Source: Leptolyngbya sp. FACHB-60 (GTDB lineage: Bacteria; Cyanobacteriota; Cyanobacteriia; Phormidesmidales; Phormidesmidaceae). Taken from it: a DNA stretch of 64,000 nucleotides. The position numbers and the translations under genes were made by a program. The DNA is taken from positions 1 to 64,000 of the forward strand of contig NZ_JACJOX010000006.1 of NCBI RefSeq assembly GCF_014695775.1, given 5' to 3'. Shown here in pieces: positions 37,593-46,938 of the stretch (position 1 is its first letter; every line of letters begins with the position of its first letter). Below the pieces are notes generated by a model. The model had not been told where the DNA came from. It did not search any database and was given only the letters and a program-made list of their open reading frames with translations.

Positions 37593-39620
37593 ATGACTCA
37601 AAGTGTTGATGTCACGCTGCAACTAACCACTAGCCTGCCCCACGCCGAGCTGGTGAAGCGTTGCCAGGGCAGCGCCATCGGCAAGTGTCTTCCCAATGCG
37701 TTTTACATCCACCAATCCGCTCTGCCATCCCTAGACAACGCCCTGCGGCACCAGGAGCTGTGCGCCCGCAACCTGCTGAAAAAGGAGATGCCCTTCACTT
37801 TAGTCAAGTTTCACTTCGATCATCCTAAACTTTCCTACCTCTACTACCCCGAGTTTGACACCGAACCCCACCCCCTGCTCCGCACCAGCACCATTGTCGA
37901 TTGGGCCACGGGCACCGTCGAAACCCGCGACTACAGTGATGCTCCCAACCCGCCGCTGCTCCACCGCAAAGAAACCTTCATTACCGCTGACCATCTCCAC
38001 TACAGCCGCTTCGCCCATTTGACCCAGCAGCAGGTCGCCATGGGCCTGCTAGACAACTCCCGCGAGATTGGCACCCAGCTCAACTGGGAACGCCGCCTCA
38101 CCCAGCAGGGCATCGAAATTCACAACCATGCCCTCGCTTGTCCAATCAAGTCTGCTCAGCAGGCCAAGCCGAAGATTCAGCGGCATAAGGCTGCGATCGC
38201 TCGCGTCACCGCCTCCAAACCCGTCCGCCTCGCTGCTGAAGCTGGCCTTTTCCCCGCCGACACCACCTACTTCGACTACGGCTGCGGCCACGGGGCCGAT
38301 ATCGAATACATCCATCGCCTGGGTCTCACCAGTTCTGGCTGGGATCCCCACTTTCGCCCCAATATCCCTCACGCCTCCGCCGATGTGGTCAACTTGGGCT
38401 ATGTGATCAACGTCATCGAAGACACCGCCGAGCGGCGCGAAGCCCTGATCAACGCCTGGGGCCTGGCCCAGAAAGTGCTGATCGTCGCTGCCCAGGTGCT
38501 GATTGACGATCGCACCCGAGGCGTCATCGCCTACGGCGACGGCATCATCACCAGCCGCAACACGTTCCAGAAGTACTACGAGCAAGAAGAACTCAAAGCC
38601 TACATCGACCAGGTGCTCGGGGTAGACGCTATCCCCATTGCCCTGGGCATCTACTTCGTCTTCCGCGACGAAGCCCAGGCAGAGGCCTTTCGCGCCTCCC
38701 GGTTCCGTTCCCGTGCCACCGCTCCCCGCATTTGCCTCAGGGTCAGCAAGTTTGAGGAATATCGCGATCAACTGCAACCGCTGATGGACTTCTACACCGA
38801 TCGCGGTCGCCTGCCTTCGGTCGAGGAACTGGGCAGCGATACCCTTGAGCCCTTGCAAGATACCTTTGGCAGCATTCGACGGGCCTTCACTGTTGTCTTG
38901 CAAGCGACAGATGCGGGGGAATGGGATGCGATCGCCGACAAGCGCCGCAACGATCTGTTGGTCTATCTAGCCCTCAGCCACTTCGGCCACCGTTCGAAGT
39001 TTAAAGACCTCTCGCCCTCGGTGCAGGCCGATATCAAAGCCCTCTTCGGCAGCTATCAGCAAGCCTGCACAGCCGCCGACCTGATGCTCATGACCCTGGG
39101 TCGTACGGAGATGATTGAGCAGCGCTGTCGGCAGAGTCCCCTAGGACAGCAGCGCCCCAACTCTCTCTGGGTGCATGTCTCTGCTCTAGACCAGCTCGAT
39201 CCGCTGCTGCGCCTCTACGAAGGCTGCGCTTCCCGCACCATCGGACGCCCCGAAGAAGCCACGGTGGTGAAGTTTCACGTCCAGAAACCGCAGATTACCT
39301 ACCTGGCGTTTCCCAACTTCGACAAAGAGCCGCACCCAGCGTTGAAGGCCAGCATGGCGATCGCCCTTCAGGATCTCTATGTTCGCTACCGCGACTACGA
39401 TCCCGACAACCCACCCTTACTCCACCAAAAAGACCAAACCCTTGCATCCGAATATCCCAGCTACGCCAAGTTCGCAAAGCTTAGCCAGCAAGAGCAAAAG
39501 TGGGGCCTGCTGGACGATGTGAAGGCGATTTTTGACCGCCGGGGCTGGGAGAAATGCTTGCTAGAGAACGGGGCAGAGCTGCGGGGACACCGGGTGGTGC
39601 GGCGAAAGGAGGTAAATTAA
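37593..39620 (+). CDS. Dnd-associated putative DNA methyltransferase (TIGR04096-like)
   Basis: The 675-residue protein of the 'DNA phosphorothioation-associated methyltransferase' family typically lies beside dnd genes. A central Rossmann methyltransferase domain (about 215-330) shows TTYFDYGCGHGADIEYIHRL (SAM-binding motif I) and VINVIEDTAERREALINAW. Flanking it are two copies of a conserved module: residues 12-110 (GSAIGKCLPNAFYIHQSALP, FTLVKFHFDHPKLSYLYYPEF) and about 510-600 (TVVKFHVQKPQITYLAFPNF). The duplicated module may bind the modified DNA or partner proteins; that is inference. The active-site loop after motif IV is not obvious, so the methylated base cannot be named. Confidence 0.88.
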   Translation: MTQSVDVTLQLTTSLPHAELVKRCQGSAIGKCLPNAFYIHQSALPSLDNALRHQELCARNLLKKEMPFTLVKFHFDHPKLSYLYYPEFDTEPHPLLRTSTIVDWATGTVETRDYSDAPNPPLLHRKETFITADHLHYSRFAHLTQQQVAMGLLDNSREIGTQLNWERRLTQQGIEIHNHALACPIKSAQQAKPKIQRHKAAIARVTASKPVRLAAEAGLFPADTTYFDYGCGHGADIEYIHRLGLTSSGWDPHFRPNIPHASADVVNLGYVINVIEDTAERREALINAWGLAQKVLIVAAQVLIDDRTRGVIAYGDGIITSRNTFQKYYEQEELKAYIDQVLGVDAIPIALGIYFVFRDEAQAEAFRASRFRSRATAPRICLRVSKFEEYRDQLQPLMDFYTDRGRLPSVEELGSDTLEPLQDTFGSIRRAFTVVLQATDAGEWDAIADKRRNDLLVYLALSHFGHRSKFKDLSPSVQADIKALFGSYQQACTAADLMLMTLGRTEMIEQRCRQSPLGQQRPNSLWVHVSALDQLDPLLRLYEGCASRTIGRPEEATVVKFHVQKPQITYLAFPNFDKEPHPALKASMAIALQDLYVRYRDYDPDNPPLLHQKDQTLASEYPSYAKFAKLSQQEQKWGLLDDVKAIFDRRGWEKCLLENGAELRGHRVVRRKEVN

Positions 39621-40137
39621 GCTCTAAATTTGGTAGGCGTCCCCTTTGAAGTAAATGCCCAGATATGCTGCTTATGCTGTGGGCCATAGCTGATGTGGAT
39701 AGGTCGATTTGCTCCATAAAAATAGAGCGAGTCAAAGGGTAGTCCCTGGAACACAATCCAATCAACTAGGTCGTTGCTAGGCAGGTCGAGAATTCTGAAA
39801 TCGCAGGCGGCACCCAGGCGATCGCAGTAATACCGCCCATTCCGATTCACCTCGTGGGCCATATGCCAATACCGTGCTTTTGACCTGTCACTGGGTCTTT
39901 CTTCGCCAGCCACCGCTTCAAATCCGACGAGCAAAAGCCGTATGTGAGCTGAAAGCGTTGGCACAGCCTCTCCGAAGGAGAATCGCGCCCAAACTCATCA
40001 ATCACCGGGTCGACAATGTATTGACACAGCGCCTCTAAAGCTGGCGCCGTCTCATTCAGATTCTTGGGAAACGGGTCAATTTGCTCTGCGTACCGCTGAT
40101 AGGTCTGGGTACAGGTGCAGAACTCCACTAGTGTCAA
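39617..40137 (-). pseudogene. Decayed gene, paralogue of the remnant at 55.8-56.4 kb (M15-peptidase-like end)
   Basis: Two overlapping frames together give one protein: first QIDPFPKNLNETAPALEALC, QLTYGFCSSDLKRWLAKKD and TGQKHGI, then after a frameshift MAHEVNRNGRYYCDRLGAAC, DWIVFQGLPFDSLYFYGANR, PIHISYGPQHKQHIWAF. The pattern 'W-I-x5-LPFD-x-L...IHxS...' resembles the C-terminus of peptidase M15 family 3, but this is weak. The same two blocks occur in the second copy, there fused behind UvrD-like helicase motifs. About 14 bases appear lost at the frame junction relative to that copy. Confidence 0.7.
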
Positions 40138-40296
40138 ATATCTCCCTAGAGTGGCGTTGGCATGTCAAACCCACCCTTCCTACCAAGCAGAGGTTAGCAG
40201 CTTATCTTGCCGACTTTCAGGCGGTTCGCTTATAGAGCCCATTTGAGATCTTTTGGTGTTTACGCGAGAATTAGGAGAGCGTCTACTCTAGTGACC

Positions 40297-40535
40297 ATGG
40301 CCTATTCAAACAGTCTGAGCGATGCTTCGTGGGAAATCCTTGAGGCTCTGTTGCCTGAGGTCTTTCCCACGAAGCAAAAGACTCGACCCCTGAAGTGGTG
40401 ATATCGGGGCATTATCGGTGGGATCCTCTATCGCCTCAAGAACGGCTGTAATTGGGAAGACTTGACCCAAGACCTGCCGCCTTATTCAACTGTTTACTGG
40501 CACTACAAGCAGTGGCGGGAGGGGCACTGGTCAGT
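40297..40535 (+). pseudogene. IS5-family transposase fragment
   Basis: From the ATG at 40297 the frame reads MAYSNSLSDASWEILEALLP and KQKTRPLKW, then an in-frame TGA (40399-40401). It continues RGIIGGILYRLKNGCNWEDL and PPYSTVYWHYKQWREGHW before homology stops near 40,531. This is the N-terminal domain of IS5-family (DUF4096-type) transposases. The DDE part is missing and another IS remnant follows directly. Confidence 0.8.
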
Positions 40536-40539
40536 TAAA

Positions 40540-40785
40540 GTAGGAGGGCTTGAAAGCCTCTGAGATTGAGCAATTCGGACATCGCAATGGGGCGAGTCGT
40601 GAAGCCCATTGCCATCGCCAGTGCCCTGGTCACGCCAACTCCCGCTCGGTTCTTGGCCATCAGCTTTCAGGAGAAGGCGCGCATGATTAATCGTGGAGGC
40701 CGCTTGTTTACCCGTCGTCACCAATTGCTCAAGGTACTGTCGCTCGTCTGCGCTTAAACTCACATTGTACTTCTTGACCCCTCAA
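40540..40785 (-). pseudogene. IS630-family transposase fragment
   Basis: The minus strand encodes KKYNVSLSADERQYLEQLVT, TGKQAASTINHARLLLKADG and GSWRDQ, the start of an IS630 transposase, then loses frame and continues as DISxRTV-like pieces in another frame toward 40,560. It is different from both other IS630 elements of the window and abuts the IS5 fragment, so elements inserted into one another here. Confidence 0.7.
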
Positions 40786-40905
40786 GAAAACTGACTTGAT
40801 ACTACCCTTTCTACCCGGCATTATTTCTTTGACTGAACACTAGCATGTTTGTCGGAAAGACAATTTAGAAAACGACCTGGTTTACCCAAGCCACTTTCCG
40901 TACTT

Positions 40906-43038
40906 TTAACCCATCGTCTGGAACAAATCGCTAGTGAGTGTATCAACATTGACATTGGTTAAAGCAGCCAGCGTTTCTCCCGTCCCTGCAAACTGAATAA
41001 GCGCACTGTTGGCCACAGTACCTACACCTTGAACTAGGGTGAGCTGACTAAAGGTGAGGCCACCAATCAGGCCAATGCGGTCATCAGCAACATTAAAATC
41101 GAGAATAAAATCGATGCCTCGCTTCACGCCAATGATAAAGGTATCTTGCCCCGATCCGCCCGTGACGGTATCTTGCCCAAAGCCGCCATCCAAAAGGTCA
41201 TCCCCATCATCGCCGTACAGGTGGTCATTACCTGCTTGGCCTAGCAAAGTGTCGGCCCCATGACCGCCGTAAAGGGTATCGTGACTGCTGCCACCATCTA
41301 TATAGTCGCGCCCCCCCGAGATAAAATCGTCGCCATCACCACCATAAAGAGTATCGTTGCCATCTTCGCCTTCCAGCCGATCGTTGCCCGCCTGGCCGTA
41401 GAGCCTATCGGCATTTGCCCCGCCATAGAGGGCGTCATCTCCAGAACCGCCGTCGAGGAAATCTTCGCCGCGACCGCCCCTCAGAATATCGTTGCCGCCT
41501 CCACCCCAGAGCGTATCGTTGCCATCGCCCCCAAAGAGGCGATCGCGCCCCCCATTGCCCAACAGCACGTCATTGCCCTGGTTGCCGTAGAGGAGATCAT
41601 GCCCCTCCAATCCAACTAAAATGTTGTTGTACTGGTCGCCGTGCAGCTCATCACTAAAGGCTGAGCCAATTACGTTTTCAATGTTGATCAGTGTATCCCA
41701 TCGGCCAAGGCCATCGTTAGCTCCCCCTAAGCCGAGGTAAACTTTCGCGGTCTTCGGATCCCACTGGTAGCTGACGGTGTCTTGACCAGCGCCTTCGTTT
41801 AAGGTGTGATGGCCGTCGCCACCCTGCATGACATCGTCGCTGCCCGCCCAGATTTGGTCGTTTTCGTCGCTGCCATCGAGATAATCGCTGCCCTCGTCGC
41901 CTGTGAGTATGTCACTGCCGCTACCGCCAGCGGCCACGTCGTCGTTGTTGCCAAAAATAACGTCATCCCCATAGATCAGGTCATCGCCTTCATTGCCCAA
42001 CTCTCCGTCGATCACAGTATCATCGCTATTTCCATCTCCTACCAACTTATCGAGTATCAACTTATCAGGGTGCTCATTACTATTGTTAATACGTGTTTCA
42101 TCACTCAGGATGTAGTCTTCTTTAACTGAGCTAAAGAAACCCTTTTGGCCTGAGGGATCGTTTAGATGTTGGTAATTCTCTGTCCTATCAATCTGACCAA
42201 TCTCAATCCCTCCGTAGAGGAGATAATCGCTTAATTTATGAAGTAATGCGTTGTTGTCAGAATTGCCTACCAATGGGTCTCCTAAACCCATATTAAACAG
42301 GTTTTGGGCTTTGCTTAAACTGTTTAGGCGGTCGCCACAGCCAAGTTTGCTAAGACAATCAATATCGGCTGATCCTGCATCCCTAAGACTTCGAGGCTGA
42401 GCATTGCTAGACCCTAAGCTTTTTGAGCTTTGCTCTGAATCCCCATGCCCTCCATCATCATTAGGTCGAGGTTTTTTTCGAAGCAAAGGTTGGGACCCTT
42501 CATCGGGACTGTCTCCATCATTTCTATTATCAGCGATGGCGGGAATACCTTTTCCCCCACTGCCGCCATTCGAATAGCTGGTACTGTAAACCTTACATTC
42601 CGAAAAGATTGAAAACTCCTCTTCCAGAAAATATTCTAAAGAAATTTTTTCAAGCAAAGAAGCGACAATATTTTTATTGGTCACATAATAATATTTTGCC
42701 GAATGATAATGCTTTGCATTTGATTCCAAAGAACCAAACCTTGCAATACCCGATATCTCGTTATCATCCAGAAATTCGATGAAGTCAAATATTGAATCCT
42801 CATCATCTGCTTCATCTCTTACATCGTTATCCTTGCTTAATAGATGTACAAGTTCAGCCTGAGTTGAACTAGGTGCACAGAGAAAATACGATGGAGCTTG
42901 GCCCCTTTGAGCAAGGGATACTACATCATTTACCCGCGATCGTAAAATACTTCGCAGCTTAGGCTGATCAAGTATGGAGATCTTTGTGAAGTCTAAGTCA
43001 AGAATAATACGAGTGGGTAAATCGTTTTCAACTCCCAA
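40906..43038 (-). CDS. RTX (hemolysin-type calcium-binding) exoprotein, 710 residues
   Basis: The first 330 residues form an AT-rich-encoded head with no signal peptide (TRIILDLDFTKISILDQPKL; a Tyr-rich segment AKYYYVTNKN). From about residue 330 to 640 come many GGxGxDxLx nonapeptide repeats (GGDGNDTLWGGGGNDIL and similar) that fold on Ca2+ after secretion. The last 80 residues (SGQDTFIIGVKRGIDFILDF to SDLFQTMG) match the end of the 1853-residue protein at 50-55.6 kb and are the likely type I secretion signal. The start is a TTG at 43038 with AGGAG almost touching it, so the true start is uncertain. No secretion ATPase is in the window. The function of the head is unknown. Confidence 0.85.
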   Translation of the reverse strand: MGVENDLPTRIILDLDFTKISILDQPKLRSILRSRVNDVVSLAQRGQAPSYFLCAPSSTQAELVHLLSKDNDVRDEADDEDSIFDFIEFLDDNEISGIARFGSLESNAKHYHSAKYYYVTNKNIVASLLEKISLEYFLEEEFSIFSECKVYSTSYSNGGSGGKGIPAIADNRNDGDSPDEGSQPLLRKKPRPNDDGGHGDSEQSSKSLGSSNAQPRSLRDAGSADIDCLSKLGCGDRLNSLSKAQNLFNMGLGDPLVGNSDNNALLHKLSDYLLYGGIEIGQIDRTENYQHLNDPSGQKGFFSSVKEDYILSDETRINNSNEHPDKLILDKLVGDGNSDDTVIDGELGNEGDDLIYGDDVIFGNNDDVAAGGSGSDILTGDEGSDYLDGSDENDQIWAGSDDVMQGGDGHHTLNEGAGQDTVSYQWDPKTAKVYLGLGGANDGLGRWDTLINIENVIGSAFSDELHGDQYNNILVGLEGHDLLYGNQGNDVLLGNGGRDRLFGGDGNDTLWGGGGNDILRGGRGEDFLDGGSGDDALYGGANADRLYGQAGNDRLEGEDGNDTLYGGDGDDFISGGRDYIDGGSSHDTLYGGHGADTLLGQAGNDHLYGDDGDDLLDGGFGQDTVTGGSGQDTFIIGVKRGIDFILDFNVADDRIGLIGGLTFSQLTLVQGVGTVANSALIQFAGTGETLAALTNVNVDTLTSDLFQTMG

Positions 43039-43145
43039 CTCCTCGTTCCGCTGCCCTATAAGAACACCCCGCTCGACCTAGAAAGTCAGCTGCAAAACCG
43101 ATGATTTAAAGGCCTACCAGGACTTACGTGGTCTCAAGGACGAAA

Positions 43146-43757
43146 TCACAACCCAGATCGTCGCCTCCGAATAATTTCAGATATAGGAGGTTTCTTTTCC
43201 CGAACTGCCTGCTCAGTATACACTAGGATCTCCGTAATATTACAGTCTAAAATATCACATAGTCGAATTAAGCGTTCTATCCAGTCAAGGCCACTGCGAC
43301 CTTTCTCCCAGTTAGCTATTGTCACTTCTGTAGCCCCTATAGCCCGTGCTAGCTCCCGCTGGCTTAAATTTCGTTGTTTGCGGAGCTCGGCAATTCTAGG
43401 GATAAGCGCCTCTTCAGAAGTAGCATCGACTACATCCTCTATTCTGCACTGCAAAGCTTCACAGAGTCGGGCAAATCGTCGGATTGTTTCCGTGCCGCTA
43501 TTTCCTTGCTCCCACTTTGAGATGGTGGTTACGGTGACACCCACGCCTTCCGCAAGTTCCTGCTGTGTAAGTTTTTGGCGCTTTCGCAGAACATCGATTT
43601 GCGGGGTATAAGCAGGTTGAGGCTTCAGATGCATTGCATCGTCGTCATCTTCGGAGCTAAGGCAATGGCCCTCTGTATTAGCCTCTGTTTGCCTTTGGCC
43701 TGTAGATAGAGGACTCTTCTTCTCCTTGCATGAAACCGAATCGGATAGGGAACCCAT
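43146..43757 (-). CDS. Regulator with two tandem XRE helix-turn-helix domains
   Basis: The 203-residue protein contains two consecutive HTH_3 domains, about residues 50-105 (LRKRQKLTQQELAEGVGVTV, TTISKWEQG) and 118-175 (LRKQRNLSQRELARAIGATE, VTIANWEKGRSG). They are similar to each other and joined by a short linker, so they look like an internal duplication. Two heads in one chain could bind direct repeats or two sites as a monomer. The N-terminal 45 residues are low-complexity and the true start may be MHLKPQPAYT at about 43634. It lies on the same strand as and upstream of the RTX gene, which it may control. Confidence 0.88.
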   Translation of the reverse strand: MGSLSDSVSCKEKKSPLSTGQRQTEANTEGHCLSSEDDDDAMHLKPQPAYTPQIDVLRKRQKLTQQELAEGVGVTVTTISKWEQGNSGTETIRRFARLCEALQCRIEDVVDATSEEALIPRIAELRKQRNLSQRELARAIGATEVTIANWEKGRSGLDWIERLIRLCDILDCNITEILVYTEQAVREKKPPISEIIRRRRSGL

Positions 43758-44694
43758 TAGATGTTTAGGTTTGTATATTGAGGGTTAACTAGGCTTTGCA
43801 CACTATGACGACCTATAGACCACAAGCATGTTGTGCCGAAGAGCAGTTAAGCATAGATAGCAATAATCTACCTGACAAGTAGGCTGCACACCCATTACAC
43901 AACGGAAATAGGCCCATTTGCTGTCTAAAAGACAGACAGGCAATACTCTCGATGCTGATCTTAGTGGTCTTGGCAAACCGGCCGACTGCTTCTATCTACT
44001 GTAGAAGCTTGTAGGCCTACTATAACAGACTGACATAGAGAAGTCACTATAAAGAAAATTAAAGCATTTAACGCTATAAGCCTACCTGTGCCGAGATCCT
44101 TAGGGCACTAAAGATCTTTATTCGACAGAGCTTCTGGCGTATTATGGAGAGCCTGTGGATAGGGCTGTGTTAACCCTAAAAAACCTTATACAAAAAAGTA
44201 TTGACAAAATTGCGTGAAGTTCGTTAGAGTCTTGAGCATTGAGACGGATGCGAGTTAGGATTCCCCTTCCACAGCGTTGGAGCGGATGGAGTTCCTGCCA
44301 GCAGTCCGAATCTCTTGCCCCTGTAGACAAATACGCTGTCCTATCGCTCTAGGTGCCAATTTTATTTCAGCTGGTTTTAGCAGCAATATTGAACTATAGC
44401 GGTGTTCATGTCGATCAAGTACAAATCCAACCAGCAAACAGGAGGCTTAAGCTCCTTACCTGTACCGGGTCATCTTGCATACCGCTGTAACTTTTCGAGA
44501 TTCAGCAGACCAGAAAAAATCTAGTCTCTCTAAGGGCTGAATCAATAAAGCTTTTAGGGAAGTACGAGATGTTTGACAAACTAAATCTGCTAGAGCTGTT
44601 TGGCGAAGTCCTAAATTGACTTTGCCTGGATAGCACTCGCCAGTTAACAGTCAAGACCTATGCCAACAAACTTTTTTCACCAAGGGAATTGAAG
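43758..44694. other. Long intergenic region, no supported gene
   Basis: These 937 bases separate divergent genes. Only short open frames are seen (38 codons from 44408; 16 codons from 44569, MFDKLNLLELFGEVLN), none with a good ribosome site. HIP1 sites are absent and composition is below the neighbouring GC level. It may hold promoters and long leaders, but no structure is convincing. Confidence 0.5.
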
Positions 44695-44997
44695 ATGAAA
44701 TCAAAAAAGCATCCTTTCCACATTCACAAGCCTGTCCTACAGAACGATCGACTCCCGCCTTATATCTGGCAGACGCGATCGCCCTATAGCAGCAACCTGC
44801 AACTAGCATTTACTTCAATTAAGTGGTTGTTTTTGTTAACTATTGGCTTTGTAATTGCCTGTTTGGTAGCTGCTGTATTGCAGGCAGTGCAGATTGTTTA
44901 CCTTCTGCTTCAACTTGCTTTAACTTGTTTAACCCCTTTAGCTGTCATAACGCTCTGCATAGCGTCAATCGCAGTTATTTTGGAATCTATTAAATAG
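44695..44997 (+). CDS. Small two-helix membrane protein
   Basis: The 100-residue product has a basic, His-rich N-terminus (KSKKHPFHIHKPVLQNDRLP) followed by two close membrane segments (about 42-66 WLFLLTIGFVIACLVAAVLQ and 70-98 LLLQLALTCLTPLAVITLC). The ATG at 44695 follows 'gggaattgaag'. No family is recognised. It is the first gene after a long leader and precedes the STAND NTPase on the same strand, with about 480 bases between. Confidence 0.6.
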   Translation: MKSKKHPFHIHKPVLQNDRLPPYIWQTRSPYSSNLQLAFTSIKWLFLLTIGFVIACLVAAVLQAVQIVYLLLQLALTCLTPLAVITLCIASIAVILESIK

Positions 44998-45477
44998 CTA
45001 GATTACATTTGGCTCGTCAAAAGATAGCACTCTTATTCCTTGATATGAGTCTAACTTCTGCTTCTCTTTGGCCCTGTGAGTTTTTGGACTGCATCTTTGA
45101 GCGTTAATTTGACCGTCTCATCCAGCATCTGCAAGGCTTATTTCAACAGCCCGTACAGTTTTAGCAACGAAGCCACAAAGCTTACAGAGCAATCACTCTA
45201 GCGATCGCTTATTTGAATCCAAGTTGGGTTGCAGGCTGACATTGCGTTAAATACTTTGAGCAACGTGGGCTCTGGCTTACAGGTCATATGGATGGCAATT
45301 TTCTGTCCGGAGTATTGTTATTTACAGTCGACACCTCAAGCTTATCTCAGGGCGGCTGTTGGTACTCTATTTTGGAGCGAGTCCCTTACCAGGAAAATCC
45401 TCTTTCGTTTTATCTTTTCCAACCTTGCACTGTTCCTTGGGAATACTGCTAAATAGAGGCTTACAGGGTTGCTTTCC
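44998..45477. other. Intergenic region before the STAND gene
   Basis: A 75-codon frame (45229-45456) exists but starts without a ribosome site and has no protein-like pattern. No repeats or hairpins stand out. Confidence 0.5.
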
Positions 45478-46938
45478 ATGAATCATCAGCTAGAAATTTT
45501 GATTGACATTGCCAATGAAGCTTTTGTAGTGACCCACGGCACCTCTTTTACCACAATCGAACAAGGTCTGATCAAGGGCGCTGTGACAGGTCTCAGCTAC
45601 AAGGAAATCTATAAAGCCTTACCAGGGGCTGAAAAAGAGGCGAATGATTTAACCCTCAATGCGTTTCAGAGATCGCTCGCCTTTCAATTTTGGAACCAAC
45701 TGACGGTAGCCTTGCAAAATGCTGGGTTACTGGCTCCAGAGGAAAAGATTGGCTTAAAAAATGCCCGTGAGATTTTGGAGCGATCGCATTCAGCTCCGCA
45801 GTCCGTAGTGGTCGAAGTGATGGGCGATCGCATTCTTTGGGTAGGCCGTCAGGCTTTGATGCAGCAAATTGTAGATGAATTACTTGGGGATGCTCGGATC
45901 GTCTCGTTGGTCGGCATTTCAGGGATCGGTAAGACTTCTCTAGCCGCTCGCTTGACCTATTTTCCTCAGTTAAACCAGCGGTTTCCCTCGTTTAACATTA
46001 TTCGCTTTGCTGAAAAAAGCCCTGCCGAAAAAAAACCTGCTGATTTTGCCATGATCGCTCAGGCGATTCTTAGCGATGCAGCGACGAGCAACGAGCGGGA
46101 TATTAATGCAGCCATTTCTCACGTTGTTCAAACGCTGCAAGATCAGGCACATTTGCTGATTTTAGATATGGCAGAGGTCGCGATTCAGACAAATACTTTA
46201 GGGCAGGCTCAGTTTCGAGATCGCACCCTACAACAATTTGTAGAAGCCTTTGTGGCAGCAGACTCCCTGGCCAGTGCCCTCATTTTTACCTCCCAACTTA
46301 AGCTACCCACGCTGCTCGAAGGCCGTTATCCGACTCGGATGGTAGAGCATCGTCTAAGGGGCTTGTCATCGGAGGAAGTCTCTCAGTTGTTTACAGCTTG
46401 GGAAATTCCCATCGGGCCTGATCATCGAGATATCCTTCAGGAATATAGTGACGTGTATGAAGGTCATCCCCTAGCGCTCAAGGTCATTGCTGGAGAGGTG
46501 CGATGCGAACCTTATAACGGTAGCCTCAGCACCTATTGGCAGGATTATGGTTCTGAATTAGAGCAGTTTCGGCAATGGATGGCAGATGAACAGACGCAGG
46601 CTTTGCCAAGACTAGAGAGTTACAACTGTGAGTTAACCGATTTGGTTCGAGCGCGTCTAGCGCGTACCCTTGATCACTTGGAGCAGACTGATCCGCTGGC
46701 GCATCATCTACTATGCATGGGCGCTACCTATCGACCAGCAGTTGAACGCGAGGACTGGTTGGCGCTGATGATGCCGGAGATGCAGCGAGGAGCTTTAATC
46801 GATGCTTTCCAGTCTCTACAGCGACGCTTTCTATTGGAACCGGAATGTCTGCATACTAACCAGGTACTGTATCGCCTCCATAATTTAGTGCGATGTACGG
46901 CTCTCGATCGCTTAGATCAGTTAGAACCATGGAGCTAA
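45478..46938 (+). CDS. STAND-type NTPase (NB-ARC-like) with N-terminal HTH-like domain
   Basis: The 486-residue protein begins with about 90 helical residues (EILIDIANEAFVVTHGTSFT, LIKGAVTGLSYKEIYKALPG) that resemble the HTH-like head found before NTPase domains in cyanobacterial signalling proteins. Then comes the NTPase: Walker A VSLVGISGIGKTSLAARLTY at about 138-157, Walker B HLLILDMAEVAI, a sensor-like SALIFTSQLKLP, and the winged-helix GLSSEEVSQLFTAWEIP and GHPLALKVIAGE typical of NB-ARC. STAND proteins are switches that oligomerise when a C-terminal repeat domain senses a signal. This one ends after the winged helix; the sensor is probably the TPR protein encoded by the next, overlapping gene. 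Confidence 0.85.
   Translation: MNHQLEILIDIANEAFVVTHGTSFTTIEQGLIKGAVTGLSYKEIYKALPGAEKEANDLTLNAFQRSLAFQFWNQLTVALQNAGLLAPEEKIGLKNAREILERSHSAPQSVVVEVMGDRILWVGRQALMQQIVDELLGDARIVSLVGISGIGKTSLAARLTYFPQLNQRFPSFNIIRFAEKSPAEKKPADFAMIAQAILSDAATSNERDINAAISHVVQTLQDQAHLLILDMAEVAIQTNTLGQAQFRDRTLQQFVEAFVAADSLASALIFTSQLKLPTLLEGRYPTRMVEHRLRGLSSEEVSQLFTAWEIPIGPDHRDILQEYSDVYEGHPLALKVIAGEVRCEPYNGSLSTYWQDYGSELEQFRQWMADEQTQALPRLESYNCELTDLVRARLARTLDHLEQTDPLAHHLLCMGATYRPAVEREDWLALMMPEMQRGALIDAFQSLQRRFLLEPECLHTNQVLYRLHNLVRCTALDRLDQLEPWS

Noticed and set aside
44569..44619. 16-codon frame MFDKLNLLELFGEVLN as a leader peptide
   Set aside because: No ribosome site, no terminator/antiterminator pair and no operon of matching biosynthesis downstream.
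45229..45456. 75-codon frame before the STAND gene
   Set aside because: No ribosome site and no family; it looks like chance in intergenic DNA.
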